A stretch of DNA of 16,046 nucleotides from Chloroflexota bacterium. Its GTDB lineage: Bacteria > Chloroflexota > UBA6077. The DNA lies in the NCBI GenBank assembly GCA_021806765.1, contig JAJZQR010000109.1, positions 1 to 16,046 on the forward strand, given 5' to 3'. Positions within the stretch are counted from its first letter, which is position 1; the number at the start of each line of letters is the position of its first letter. This document shows, piece after piece, positions 1-9,716 of the stretch. The notes beneath the pieces are model-generated. The model did no database searches. It was not told the DNA's origin and saw only the letters and a list, made by a program, of their open reading frames with translations. The position numbers and the translations under genes were made by a program.

Positions 1-117
1 CCTCCGGCTTCCTCCAGACCCCACCTCGCGGTGACGCCCTTGCCCTCGGCTCACAGTAGGGGTTGCCTCCCCTGTAGAGGACTTCCACCTCCAAGTCAAC
101 GCCCATGCCGGGCGCAC
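1..117 (-). mobile_element. 5' end of a group II intron (partial, runs off the window)
   Basis: Read on the minus strand from 117 down to 1, the sequence starts GTGCGCCCGGCATGGGCG, which matches the conserved 5' end of bacterial group II introns (consensus GUGYG). It continues with blocks I recognise from domain I of these ribozymes: GAGGTGGAAGTCCTC (a GAGG/CCTC hairpin), an AGGGG/CCCCT hairpin, GGGCAAGGGCGTCACC, GAGGTGGGGTCTGGAGGAAGCC. No protein frame here is convincing, which fits structured intron RNA. The intron boundary falls just after TTGATT (123-118), the likely IBS1, and 6 nt after the secA terminator hairpin. Insertion directly behind a terminator stem is the known habit of class C introns. 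The catalytic domain V and any reverse transcriptase would lie left of the window, so the class and activity are unproven. Confidence 0.82.
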
Positions 118-123
118 AATCAA

Positions 124-157
124 GAAGCCGGAAGGGCACCGACGCCCTTCCGGCTTC
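124..157 (-). terminator. Rho-independent terminator of secA
   Basis: A perfect 14-bp stem (144-157 with 124-137) and a 6-nt loop lie 21 nt after the secA stop codon. On the minus strand the stem is followed by TTGATT, a weak T tract that is then interrupted by the group II intron. The original U-run may have been separated from the hairpin when the intron inserted. Confidence 0.75.
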
Positions 158-178
158 GCACGACGCGCGATTATCCAG

Positions 179-2698
<2,520 letters not shown>

Positions 2699-2812
2699 CA
2701 GTGCGATAACCTCTACGCGACCGGGGCCTCGCCGCCCCGACGCAGTACCGTCTCATTTCAGTCTGCCCGAGGGAAATCTTGCTCCCTTCCCTCCGGGAGA
2801 CACCATACCATA

Positions 2813-2840
2813 ATTTTACCCTACAGGCCGCGATTCCGAA
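2813..2840 (-). promoter_or_regulatory. Candidate secA promoter
   Basis: On the minus strand, TTCGGA (2840-2835) and TAAAAT (2818-2813) are 16 nt apart, about 115 nt upstream of the secA ATG. The -10 is good and the -35 is weak (3 of 6 consensus bases). It is the only AT-rich patch in the secA leader. Confidence 0.35.
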
Positions 2841-2862
2841 ACAGCAGTAGAACTTCCCCCTT

Positions 2863-2883
2863 CCCTCTCCCCCTGAGAGAGGG
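2863..2883. repeat. Small dispersed-type hairpin (CCCTCTC/GAGAGGG)
   Basis: CCCTCTC (2863-2869) pairs with GAGAGGG (2877-2883) across a 7-nt loop, within a purine/pyrimidine-skewed tract (about 2855-2900, ending in GGATGAGGGTGG). I recognise this arrangement from short intergenic repeats common in many bacterial genomes. It lies between the secA promoter region and the MITE-like element. Function unknown. Confidence 0.5.
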
Positions 2884-2973
2884 TCAGGATGAGGGTGGTG
2901 GCAGCGGTGGTTCCTGTCAGCTACGCGGTCTGAGGAGTAGCGTGAAATCATCGCCACGCTTTGTAGGGAAGAC

Positions 2974-3175
2974 GGCATGGTTCACAGGGAGAGTGACAGT
3001 CTAACGAAGGCAGGCTACCCGGATCGTCGTGCCCGACCTGATCGGGCATCCAGGGTCCCCCCGTTGGCGTGAAGGAGCAGCCTCACGAGGAGATGGGACG
3101 TCTGGACCCCCGCTTTCGCGGGGGTGACGTTGCATTAAACTGTAACTCCAACTACCCGTCCCCATGAACCATGCC
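2974..3175. mobile_element. MITE-like element, copy A (202 bp, 11-bp terminal inverted repeats)
   Basis: The element begins GGCATGGTTCA (2974-2984) and ends with its exact reverse complement TGAACCATGCC (3165-3175). A second inverted pair lies inside: 2992-3004 against 3135-3147, 11 of 13 identical. Two hairpins follow: GCCCGA/TCGGGC (3031-3047) and CCCCCGC/GCGGGGG (3107-3124). These hairpins have the GTCRTSCCCG...CATCCAG flavour of widespread bacterial intergenic repeats and are oppositely oriented. The first 72 bp recur at 15975-16046 with 61 of 72 identities and no gaps, starting at the same base. There is no coding capacity, so this is a non-autonomous element. No clear target duplication is visible. 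It accounts for most of the gene-free stretch 2699-3252; apart from it, the two secA-side sites and the prs terminator I see nothing there. Confidence 0.72.
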
Positions 3176-3198
3176 ACCGGTGCCAATATGGTTATAAA

Positions 3199-3232
3199 GC
3201 ACAGGGCGGAGGAATACACCTCCGCCCTGTGC
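3199..3232 (-). terminator. Rho-independent terminator of prs
   Basis: A perfect 14-bp stem (GCACAGGGCGGAGG at 3199-3212 with 3219-3232) has a 6-nt loop. On the minus strand it is followed by TTTATAACC. It begins about 20 nt after the prs TAG stop. Confidence 0.85.
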
Positions 3233-3252
3233 CCTCTGCCTGCTCTTTTCCC

Positions 3253-4200
3253 CTACATCGTGTCGTAGATGCTCCCCACCGAGGTGCCGGTGTGGATCCT
3301 CCGGATCGCCTCGCCGATCAGGGGGGCGACCGAAAGCTGGGTGATCTTGGGGATCCGCTTGGAGGGATCCAGACGAACGGTATCGGTGAGCACCATCTCC
3401 TTCAGGGGGGATCGGTCGATCCGCTCCACCGATGGACCCGAGAGCACCGCGTGCACCGCCGTGGCGTAGATCTCGTTGACGCCCGCGGCCTGGAGCGCCT
3501 CCACCGCACCCATCATCGAGCTGGCCCGGTCCACCTCGTCGTCCACGATCAGCGCCGTCCGGCCCCGCACGTCGCCGATGACGTTGTGGGACTCCACCAC
3601 ACCGGCGTTGCCCACCCGCCGCTTCTCTATGATGGCCAGGGGGGCATCCATCGCCTCCGCGAAGTTGCGGGCCTTCTTGGCGAAGCCGATGTCGCAGGAA
3701 ACCACCACCAGGTTCCGCAGACGCCGATGCTGGAAATGGCGGCGCAGGATGTGGGCGGCGGTCAGCTCGTCCACCGGTATGTTGAAGAAGCCCTGGACCT
3801 GGCCCGCGTGGAGGTCCATGGTGAGCACCCGGTTGGCACCGGCCACGGTAATCATGTCGGCCAGTAGGCGGGCGGTGATGGGGACCCTGGGCTGGTCCTT
3901 CTTGTCGGTGCGAGCGTAGGCGAAGTAGGGGATCACGGCGGTGATCCGGCCGGCGGAGGCCCTCTTGAGGGCATCCAGCATGATCAGCAGCTCCATGACG
4001 CTGCGGCTCACCGGTGAGCAGAAGGGCTGGATGACGAAGACGTCGTGCTCCCGCACCACCTGGTTGATCTTGACGAAAATGTTCTCGTTACTGAACTCGA
4101 ACACGTCGGCCTTGCCCAGCGGCATCTCGAGAAACTTGCAGACTGCTTCCGCGAGAGCCGGATGAGCATTTCCCGTAAAGACACTAAGGTCCCGATACAA
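3253..4200 (-). CDS. prs: Ribose-phosphate pyrophosphokinase (PRPP synthase)
   Basis: Makes PRPP from ribose 5-phosphate and ATP for purine, pyrimidine, NAD, His and Trp synthesis; cytoplasmic. At 315 residues it is the normal class I length. Visible landmarks are the N-terminus MYRDLSVFTGNAHP, the flexible-loop region YARTDKKDQPR (95-105), the signature DLHAGQVQGFF (129-139) and catalytic-loop EKRRVG (192-197). The ribose-5-phosphate loop, usually DDxIDTAGT, reads DDEVDRASSM (220-229), which is divergent (see findings). The start is TTG at 4200, chosen because it matches the family N-terminus and follows GGGGGG; the nearby ATGs at 4207 and 4216 are out of frame. It lies about 200 nt downstream of the deacetylase gene, has its own candidate promoter and ends in a strong terminator. 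PRPP is the co-substrate of Hpt encoded upstream. Confidence 0.95.
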   Translation of the reverse strand: MYRDLSVFTGNAHPALAEAVCKFLEMPLGKADVFEFSNENIFVKINQVVREHDVFVIQPFCSPVSRSVMELLIMLDALKRASAGRITAVIPYFAYARTDKKDQPRVPITARLLADMITVAGANRVLTMDLHAGQVQGFFNIPVDELTAAHILRRHFQHRRLRNLVVVSCDIGFAKKARNFAEAMDAPLAIIEKRRVGNAGVVESHNVIGDVRGRTALIVDDEVDRASSMMGAVEALQAAGVNEIYATAVHAVLSGPSVERIDRSPLKEMVLTDTVRLDPSKRIPKITQLSVAPLIGEAIRRIHTGTSVGSIYDTM

Positions 4201-4288
4201 CCCGCATTCCCCCCCATTTTTCGAGCAGCCAAAGAGGGTGGCCAGAGGCAGAAAACTGGAGAATAGTGGCCGTGAGGACAGCTTAGGA

Positions 4289-4318
4289 ATAGTAACACAT
4301 CTACGGCCCTACCGCCAA
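4289..4318 (-). promoter_or_regulatory. Candidate prs promoter
   Basis: On the minus strand TTGGCG (4318-4313) is 18 nt from TACTAT (4294-4289). The -10 is preceded by TGT, giving an extended -10 (TGTTACTAT). It lies about 90 nt upstream of the prs TTG start and downstream of the palindromic element that ends the deacetylase gene. Confidence 0.4.
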
Positions 4319-4347
4319 CGGCTCAACCGCTTGGTAGCCAGGTACCC

Positions 4348-4402
4348 GTAGGAGCCGCCTCCCGGCAGCGATCCGGGTCGCCGGCGGCGATCCGGGTCCT
4401 AC
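4348..4402. repeat. GTAGG/CCTAC-bounded palindromic intergenic element (a)
   Basis: A 55-bp element starts GTAGGA (4348-4353) and ends TCCTAC (4397-4402), its exact reverse complement. It contains two 18-bp direct repeats, 4362-4379 and 4381-4398, 17 of 18 identical (CCGGCRGCGATCCGGGTC). The right-hand CCTAC contains the TAG stop codon of the deacetylase gene. The element shares its ends with those at 8112-8186 and 15489-15652. Confidence 0.65.
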
Positions 4403-5433
4403 AGACCGTGGAGCTTCCTCACGGCCGCCACCACCGGCTCCACGGCCTCCCTGCCGGAGGCGCCCCTGGGAGCGCCGTAGGGATCCGCCACCGCCTCCGG
4501 GGAACCTCTCAACATCCTCACCGTCGCTTCCACCGCGCTGCTCAGAGCGGCCAGGTTGTAGCCGCCCTCCAGGGCGTACACCGTCCTGCCCCCGCAGAGG
4601 TCCAGGGCCAACTCCTGAATCTGCCCCACCAGCCGGGCGAAGCCCGGCACCGTCACCCGCATGGCGGCCAGGGGGTCTCGCCAGTGGGAATCGTAGCCGG
4701 CCGACACCAGGACGAGGTCGGGCCGGTAGCGACGCAGCAGGGGCACCAGCAGCTCGTCGAAGACGAAGCTGTAGCCCTGATCGCCGGCACCGGGGGGAAG
4801 GGGAACGTTCACGTTGTAGCCCCGGCCAGGGCCGTTACCCGTTTCGCCGTAGTGCCCGGTGCCCGGAAAGAGGGGCATCTGATGGGTCGAGAAGTAGAGC
4901 ACCGACGGGTCGTCGTAGAAGGTCTCCTGGGTCCCATTCCCGTGATGCACGTCGAAGTCGACGATGGCGATCCGCGAGACCAGCCCCCGATCCAACAGCT
5001 GGCGGGCGGCGATGGCCACGTTGTTGAAGAGACAGAAGCCCATCCCCCGGTCGGGGGTCGCGTGGTGTCCCGGGGGCCGCACGGCCACGAAGGCGTTATC
5101 CAGCTCGCCCGTGGCCACCGCCACGGCCGCCTGCACCGTGCCCCCCACGGCGTGGAGCGCCGCTTCGATGGAGCCCGGCGAGACCACCGTATCGGGGTCC
5201 AGCCAGCCCCCGCCGCCCCGAGCCATCCGGACCACCTGGTCCACGTACATGGACGCGTGCACCGACTTCACCAGATCCAGGCCGGCGGCGGGCGCCTCCC
5301 GATAGGAAAGCGCGGCTAGCTCGCCGGAGGATCTCAGCCGATCCATCACGGCCTCCAACCGCTGCCGGGACTCGGGGTGTTCGCCGGTGTCGTGAAGGAG
5401 ACACTTGTCGCTGTAGTAGAGACCGGTGGGCAT
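4399..5433 (-). CDS. Histone deacetylase family (AcuC/HDAH-like) zinc deacetylase
   Basis: A class II-like zinc amidohydrolase that removes acetyl groups from acyl-lysine proteins, or acts on acetylpolyamines; the substrate cannot be read from sequence. Numbering is from the ATG at 5433 (344 residues). Landmarks are LLHDTGEHPE (12-21), the charge-relay pair in RPPGHH (119-124), zinc ligands D161 and H163 in DFDVHHGNGT, zinc ligand D248 in SAGYDSH and the catalytic tyrosine Y292 in LEGGYN. All catalytic residues are present. This ATG follows a good Shine-Dalgarno (TTGGAG, 6 nt away). The frame is open to a GTG at 5469, but that codon lies in the loop side of the ftsH terminator hairpin, so I reject it. 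The gene lies between ftsH and prs; no acetate-metabolism neighbour is seen. Its TAG stop is part of a palindromic element. Confidence 0.92.
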   Translation of the reverse strand: MPTGLYYSDKCLLHDTGEHPESRQRLEAVMDRLRSSGELAALSYREAPAAGLDLVKSVHASMYVDQVVRMARGGGGWLDPDTVVSPGSIEAALHAVGGTVQAAVAVATGELDNAFVAVRPPGHHATPDRGMGFCLFNNVAIAARQLLDRGLVSRIAIVDFDVHHGNGTQETFYDDPSVLYFSTHQMPLFPGTGHYGETGNGPGRGYNVNVPLPPGAGDQGYSFVFDELLVPLLRRYRPDLVLVSAGYDSHWRDPLAAMRVTVPGFARLVGQIQELALDLCGGRTVYALEGGYNLAALSSAVEATVRMLRGSPEAVADPYGAPRGASGREAVEPVVAAVRKLHGL

Positions 5434-5450
5434 AAGCAACTCCAAATACA

Positions 5451-5480
5451 GAAGGGGCCCCGTCTTCACGGAGCCCCTTC
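5451..5480 (-). terminator. Rho-independent terminator of ftsH
   Basis: An imperfect 13-position stem (GAAGGGGC..., 5451-5463 with 5468-5480, one mismatch) has a GAAG loop. On the minus strand it is followed by TGTATTTGG. It starts 28 nt after the ftsH stop and immediately precedes the deacetylase ribosome binding site. Read-through is therefore the likely way the deacetylase is expressed, unless it has an unseen promoter. Confidence 0.65.
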
Positions 5481-5507
5481 GCCACTCACATCTATCGCTC
5501 GCGGACC

Positions 5508-7379
5508 TTAGCTGGCAGCCTCGGCAGCCAGCTCCGGCGGAGCACTCTCCTGTCCGTTCTCGGAGCCCTGCCGCAGCAGCGCCTCGAACGCCTCGCCCTC
5601 GATGGTCTCTTCCTTGACCAGGGTTTGAGCCACCAGGTCGAGCTGTGCTCGGTGCTTCTCCAGGATACCGCGAGCCCGATCGTAGGCCCTCTCGATCAAG
5701 CCGTGCAGCTCTTCGTCGATAGCCTCGGCGATCTTCTCGCTGTAGTTCTTCTGCTCGCCGATCTCTCGACCCAGGAATATCAGCTCTTCCTTGTGGCCGA
5801 GAGCCACAGGCCCCAGCCGCTCGCTCATGCCGAACTCGGTGATCATCCGGCGGGCGATGTTGGTGGCGCGCTCGATGTCGTTCTCGGCACCGGTGGTCAT
5901 CTCACCGTACACCAGCTTCTCCGCCGCGTGCCCGCCCAGAGCCCAGGCGAGGGTATCCTCGAACTGCGACCTGGTCCACAGGTAGCGGTCCTCCTTCGGC
6001 AACACCCGGGTGTAACCACCCATGGTGCCTCGGGCAATGATGGAGATCTTGTGCACCGGGTCCGCGTTGTCCAGGAACCGGGCCACCAGGGCGTGTCCCG
6101 CCTCATGGTAGGCCGTGATCTCCTTCTCCTTCTCGCTGATGATCCGGCTCTTCCGCTCCGGACCCGCAACCACCCGGTCGACCGCCTCTTCCAACTCCTG
6201 GAGGCTGATCAACTTCTTGTTGCGCCTGGCTGCCAGGATGGCCGCCTCGTTCACCAGGTTGGCCAGATCGGCGCCGGAGAAGCCCGGCGTTTGCTTGGCC
6301 AGCACGTCCAGGCTCACCGTCTTGTCCATCGGCTTGCCCTTGGAGTGCACCTCCAGGATCGCCCGCCGGCCGGCGATGTCCGGCCGGTCCAGCACCACCT
6401 GCCGGTCGAAACGGCCCGGTCGCAGCAGCGCCGGATCGAGCACGTCGGGCCGGTTGGTGGCCGCTATCACGATCACGTTGGTGTTGGAGTCGAAACCGTC
6501 CATCTCCACCAGGATCTGGTTGAGAGTCTGCTCGCGCTCGTCGTGGCTCCCGCCCAGTCCGGCGCCCCGCTGCCGCCCTACGGCGTCGATCTCGTCCACG
6601 AAGACGATGCAGGGAGCATTCCGCTTGGCCTGATCGAACAGGTCTCGCACTCGGGAGGCGCCGACACCCACGAACATCTCTACGAACTCGGAGCCACTGA
6701 TGCTGAAGAAGGGCACACCGGCCTCCCCGGCCACGGCCCTGGACAGCAGCGTCTTCCCCGTGCCCGGAGGACCCACCAGCAGTACCCCCTTGGGGATCCG
6801 GGCCCCCAGAGCAGCAAATTTCTCCGGGTACTTCAGGAACTCCACCACCTCCGCCAGTTCCTGCTTGGCCTCTTCGACACCGGCCACGTCACCGAAAGTG
6901 ATGGTGGGTTTATTGCCCACAAACATCCGCGCCCTGCTCTTACCGAAGGAAAGAGCCTGGTTATTGCTACCCTGAGCCTGACGCATCATAAAGAGTAGAA
7001 TGGCGCCAAAGAAGATCAGCGGCAGGAAGTTGGCCAGCAACCCGAGCCAGTTGCTCAACTGGGGCGGGCTCTTCACCTCGATCTGCACCGCCTGGATCTG
7101 TGCCGGACTATCACCACCGTCCTGCAGCACTTGATAGACGCTGGCGTTGTGCTCCTTGAGAGCCACAGCCTTGGGACGGTCGGAGAAATCCACCGTCAGC
7201 TTGTCATCGGTGACCGAGATGGATCGAACCTTGCCCTGCTGCACCGCCGTCACCACCTCGCTGATGGGGATAGTGGCAGGCTCCCGCTCCGAGGGCGGGA
7301 ACATGGTGATAAACAGGGCTATCACGGCCACCAGAATGATCAGATATACGAAACTGTTACGTAGCCACTTGGTATCCAC
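5508..7379 (-). CDS. ftsH: FtsH, ATP-dependent zinc metalloprotease of the inner membrane
   Basis: A hexameric membrane AAA+ protease that extracts and degrades membrane and short-lived cytosolic proteins. Its 623 residues are standard. The order is TM1 (about 9-28), extracytoplasmic domain (29-112), TM2 (113-132) and the AAA module. The AAA module has Walker A GPPGTGKT (203-210), the pore segment with FVG (236-238), Walker B IVFVDEID (258-265) and the second region of homology with [19 protein letters not shown] (307-325). The protease domain has HEAGH (425-429) and a third zinc ligand, probably D501 in [10 protein letters not shown]. The tail 604-623 is low-complexity and Glu/Ala-rich. The start is GTG with a strong upstream GGAGG. 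The gene has its own extended -10 promoter and a hairpin terminator, so it can be transcribed apart from hpt. The tilS-hpt-ftsH order is conserved in many bacteria. Confidence 0.98.
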   Translation of the reverse strand: MDTKWLRNSFVYLIILVAVIALFITMFPPSEREPATIPISEVVTAVQQGKVRSISVTDDKLTVDFSDRPKAVALKEHNASVYQVLQDGGDSPAQIQAVQIEVKSPPQLSNWLGLLANFLPLIFFGAILLFMMRQAQGSNNQALSFGKSRARMFVGNKPTITFGDVAGVEEAKQELAEVVEFLKYPEKFAALGARIPKGVLLVGPPGTGKTLLSRAVAGEAGVPFFSISGSEFVEMFVGVGASRVRDLFDQAKRNAPCIVFVDEIDAVGRQRGAGLGGSHDEREQTLNQILVEMDGFDSNTNVIVIAATNRPDVLDPALLRPGRFDRQVVLDRPDIAGRRAILEVHSKGKPMDKTVSLDVLAKQTPGFSGADLANLVNEAAILAARRNKKLISLQELEEAVDRVVAGPERKSRIISEKEKEITAYHEAGHALVARFLDNADPVHKISIIARGTMGGYTRVLPKEDRYLWTRSQFEDTLAWALGGHAAEKLVYGEMTTGAENDIERATNIARRMITEFGMSERLGPVALGHKEELIFLGREIGEQKNYSEKIAEAIDEELHGLIERAYDRARGILEKHRAQLDLVAQTLVKEETIEGEAFEALLRQGSENGQESAPPELAAEAAS

Positions 7380-7502
7380 GCAGCCCCTCCGCCCCAGTCA
7401 ACAGTCGACTCGAATAGATGCTCGGCTCAACGCCTGATGTTTGCCGGCTGCCAACCGAGGCCACGGTAGTTTGCGACTAACCGGAATCTCCGATTTACGA
7501 GA

Positions 7503-7527
7503 ATTATACCATAGCGCACGCCGTCAA
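7503..7527 (-). promoter_or_regulatory. ftsH promoter, extended -10 type
   Basis: On the minus strand TGGTATAAT (7511-7503) is a perfect -10 hexamer with a TGn extension. A TTGACG motif (7527-7522) is only 13 nt upstream of the -10, too close to act as a normal -35, so the extension probably carries recognition. The leader to the GTG at 7379 would be about 115 nt. It is placed right after the hpt stop codon. Confidence 0.6.
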
Positions 7528-7550
7528 TTCCGGCTACCGGTCTGCCCCTA

Positions 7551-8078
7551 CTACTTCTCGCCCAGAATCCCGATGAAGGGCAGGTTCCGGTACAGCTCGG
7601 CGTAGTCCAGGCCGTAACCCACCACGAACTCATCGGGGATCTGAAAGCCCACGTAATCGGCCGAGATGCCCTCTGGCCTCCCCTTCTCCTTCACCAACAG
7701 CGCACACACCTTCACGCTGGCCGGGTTCCTCATGGCCAGGTTGTCCAGGATGTAGCGAAGGGTGAGCCCTGTGTCGATGATGTCCTCGACCACCAGGATG
7801 TCGCGACCGTCCACCGCCGCATCCAGATCCTTCAGGATCCGCACCACGCCGCTGCTCTGGGTGCTGGCCCCGTAGCTGGAGACGGCCATGAAGTCCATCT
7901 GCAGCGGCAGATCGATGGCCCTGGCCAGATCCACCAGGAACACCACGGCCCCCTTCAGCACCCCCAGCAGCAGCAGGTTTCGTCCTGCGTAATCCTCCCG
8001 AAGCTGGCGACCCAACTCCTGGACCCGCTGCTGGATCTCCTCCTGGGTGATCAGCACTCGCTTAAGCTCGTTCGCCAT
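7551..8078 (-). CDS. hpt: Hypoxanthine(-guanine) phosphoribosyltransferase
   Basis: Purine salvage: transfers phosphoribosyl from PRPP to hypoxanthine or guanine, giving IMP or GMP; cytoplasmic. The 175 residues are the family length. The type I PRT PRPP loop is VVEDIIDTGLT (96-106). The flexible-loop motif SSYG is at 67-70, LKGAVVF is at 41-47, and the C-terminal FVVGYGLDYAELYRNLPFIG is typical. I chose the ATG at 8078; the frame opens at a TTG 15 nt earlier, but those codons contain the GGAAGGGG ribosome binding site. tilS lies upstream, separated by a palindromic element, and ftsH lies downstream. The gene ends in two TAG codons in a row. Confidence 0.96.
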   Translation of the reverse strand: MANELKRVLITQEEIQQRVQELGRQLREDYAGRNLLLLGVLKGAVVFLVDLARAIDLPLQMDFMAVSSYGASTQSSGVVRILKDLDAAVDGRDILVVEDIIDTGLTLRYILDNLAMRNPASVKVCALLVKEKGRPEGISADYVGFQIPDEFVVGYGLDYAELYRNLPFIGILGEK

Positions 8079-8111
8079 TGAACCCCTTCCCAAATCACAA
8101 CGTTAGCTGAC

Positions 8112-8186
8112 GTAGGGCAGGGGCTTGTCCCCTGCCGCTCGGCCCTGCAAGCGCGCTGAGCAGCGGGGGATAAACCCTCGTCCTAC
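8112..8186. repeat. GTAGG/CCTAC-bounded palindromic intergenic element (b)
   Basis: A 75-bp element starts GTAGGG and ends CCTAC (8182-8186). It holds an 8-bp perfect hairpin GGCAGGGG/CCCCTGCC (8116-8123 with 8129-8136) and a small GCTG/CAGC hairpin (8155-8164). The CCTAC end contains the tilS TAG stop codon. There is no T-run after the hairpins, so it does not look like an ordinary terminator. It fills most of the tilS-hpt gap. Confidence 0.6.
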
Positions 8187-9706
8187 ACCTCATTACTGGT
8201 TACCGGCTGGTAATGCAACCGCAGAATCTGGCGGGTATCCGCGGTAACCTTGAAACGCTCGTCGATCCGGTAGCCGACCACCCAGACTATCTGGTCGGGG
8301 GTTGCCACCACGGGAATCCGGTCCCGCGCTCCTCGGGGTATCTTCTCGTCCACCATGAAGTCCTGCAGCTTCTTGACCTGATCCATTCCCAGGGGGACGA
8401 AGCGATCCCCCGGTCTCCTGCGACGGACCCACAGAACCGGCCCTGCTTTGGCGGCATCGAGACAGGCATCCCACCGGCTTCTTGAGCAATATGCGTTCCG
8501 ATTCTTCCCCTCGCCTCCGACCTCCAACAACTCCGACTCCAGCACGCCGCCGGCGAGGGTGACGCTGCCGGGCACGGGGAGGGCGACGGGCTCCACGGGT
8601 GCGGCCAGATCGCTCGGAGCCGGGGCCGACGGACCAACCAGCCAGAAGGAATTATACCCTTTCTCGAGGTAGAGCTCCCCGGGCAGATCGACCCGGCCGC
8701 CCACATCGCCGCGACGGATCACCGCCTCCGCGGCATCCACGTGCAGCCTGCTGAAACCCTCGAGACTGCCGGCCAGCTGCTCCATGGCCCGACGCAACAG
8801 CTGCCTCTGGATCGCCGGCCCTACCCTCTTCCAGTCCTCCAGGTCGAACTCCACCCGACCGGGCGACTCGCTGGCCAGCTCAGACCAACTGCGATCCACC
8901 ACCTGCGACACCACCGCGTACTCATCGGACAGGAGGTCCGCGGCGTTGCGCAACCGATCCCTGACCCCGGGTGCGCGCCGCTCCATCACCGGCAGCAGCT
9001 CCGCTCGCACCCAGTTGCGGCGATAGGCCATGTCCAGGTTGGAGGGATCTCTCCGGAAAGCCAGCCCCTGCGCCCGGCAGTAGCCCTCGGTTTCGGCCCT
9101 GAACAGCTCCAGGATCGGCCGGACCACCTGGGGCAAGGGCTCTGGGAGAGGCAGCAGCTCCCCGGCCGGCCAGTCCCCCTTCTCCAACCGTGGGCCCAGT
9201 TGGCCCGGGCTCATCTGGCGGGACGGCAGGATGCCCCGCAGCCCCGCGAGACCAGCGCCCCGCAGCAGGTTCATCAGCAGGGTCTCCACCGCATCGTCGG
9301 CGGTATGGCCCACCGCCACCTGCCGGGCGCCTACCCCTCCGGCCACCGAGGCCAGGAACTGGTACCGGACGTACCGGGCCGCCACCTGCTTGGACAGCCG
9401 GTGCCGGGTCCGATAGGCCGGCACGTCGATGGCGGCCACCGTCGAGGGAAGCGACCATCGCTGGGCCAGCTCTCTCACGTAGCCGGCCTCGGCCTCAGCC
9501 TCCGCACCCCTGAACATGTGGTTCAAGTGAGCGACGTGGAGGTCGATCTCCAACTCCGTTCGCAGACGCCGAAGGATATCCAGCATACAAACGGAGTCCT
9601 GGCCGCCGGAAACTGCCACCACCAGGGTGCCGGGCTGGATCAACTCCCTGGCCTCGGCAAAACGGAGCACCCGGCCCACGAGGACCTCGGGATCCAGATC
9701 CACCAT
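8183..9706 (-). CDS. tilS: tRNA(Ile)-lysidine synthase
   Basis: An essential cytoplasmic enzyme that attaches lysine to C34 of the CAU-anticodon tRNA-Ile, switching it from Met to Ile identity and AUG to AUA decoding. 507 residues, slightly longer than many. The N-terminal ATP-pyrophosphatase domain has the PP-loop SGGQDS (33-38), HLNHMFRG (60-67), and GHTADDAVET (133-142) followed by LMNLLRGAGLAGL. A middle all-helical region spans about 205-320. The C-terminal TilS domain (about 424-500) has RRRRPGDRFVPLG and KLQDFMVDEKIPR, the usual ending of the long form. ATG start at 9706, 10 nt after the upstream DivIC-like gene, so the two are very probably co-transcribed. The region around 160-195 is a low-complexity insertion. 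Confidence 0.95.
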   Translation of the reverse strand: MVDLDPEVLVGRVLRFAEARELIQPGTLVVAVSGGQDSVCMLDILRRLRTELEIDLHVAHLNHMFRGAEAEAEAGYVRELAQRWSLPSTVAAIDVPAYRTRHRLSKQVAARYVRYQFLASVAGGVGARQVAVGHTADDAVETLLMNLLRGAGLAGLRGILPSRQMSPGQLGPRLEKGDWPAGELLPLPEPLPQVVRPILELFRAETEGYCRAQGLAFRRDPSNLDMAYRRNWVRAELLPVMERRAPGVRDRLRNAADLLSDEYAVVSQVVDRSWSELASESPGRVEFDLEDWKRVGPAIQRQLLRRAMEQLAGSLEGFSRLHVDAAEAVIRRGDVGGRVDLPGELYLEKGYNSFWLVGPSAPAPSDLAAPVEPVALPVPGSVTLAGGVLESELLEVGGEGKNRNAYCSRSRWDACLDAAKAGPVLWVRRRRPGDRFVPLGMDQVKKLQDFMVDEKIPRGARDRIPVVATPDQIVWVVGYRIDERFKVTADTRQILRLHYQPVTSNEV

Positions 9707-9716
9707 CAGACCCTTC

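Noticed and set aside
2699..2812. A SecM-like leader peptide or structured regulator upstream of secA
   Set aside because: No convincing short open frame with a ribosome site and arrest motif, and only weak hairpins (CTCCC/GGGAG) are visible in the leader.
5434..5469. N-terminal extension of the deacetylase to a GTG at 5469
   Set aside because: The extra 12 codons lie in the ftsH terminator hairpin and between it and a good Shine-Dalgarno for the ATG at 5433; family homology starts at the ATG.
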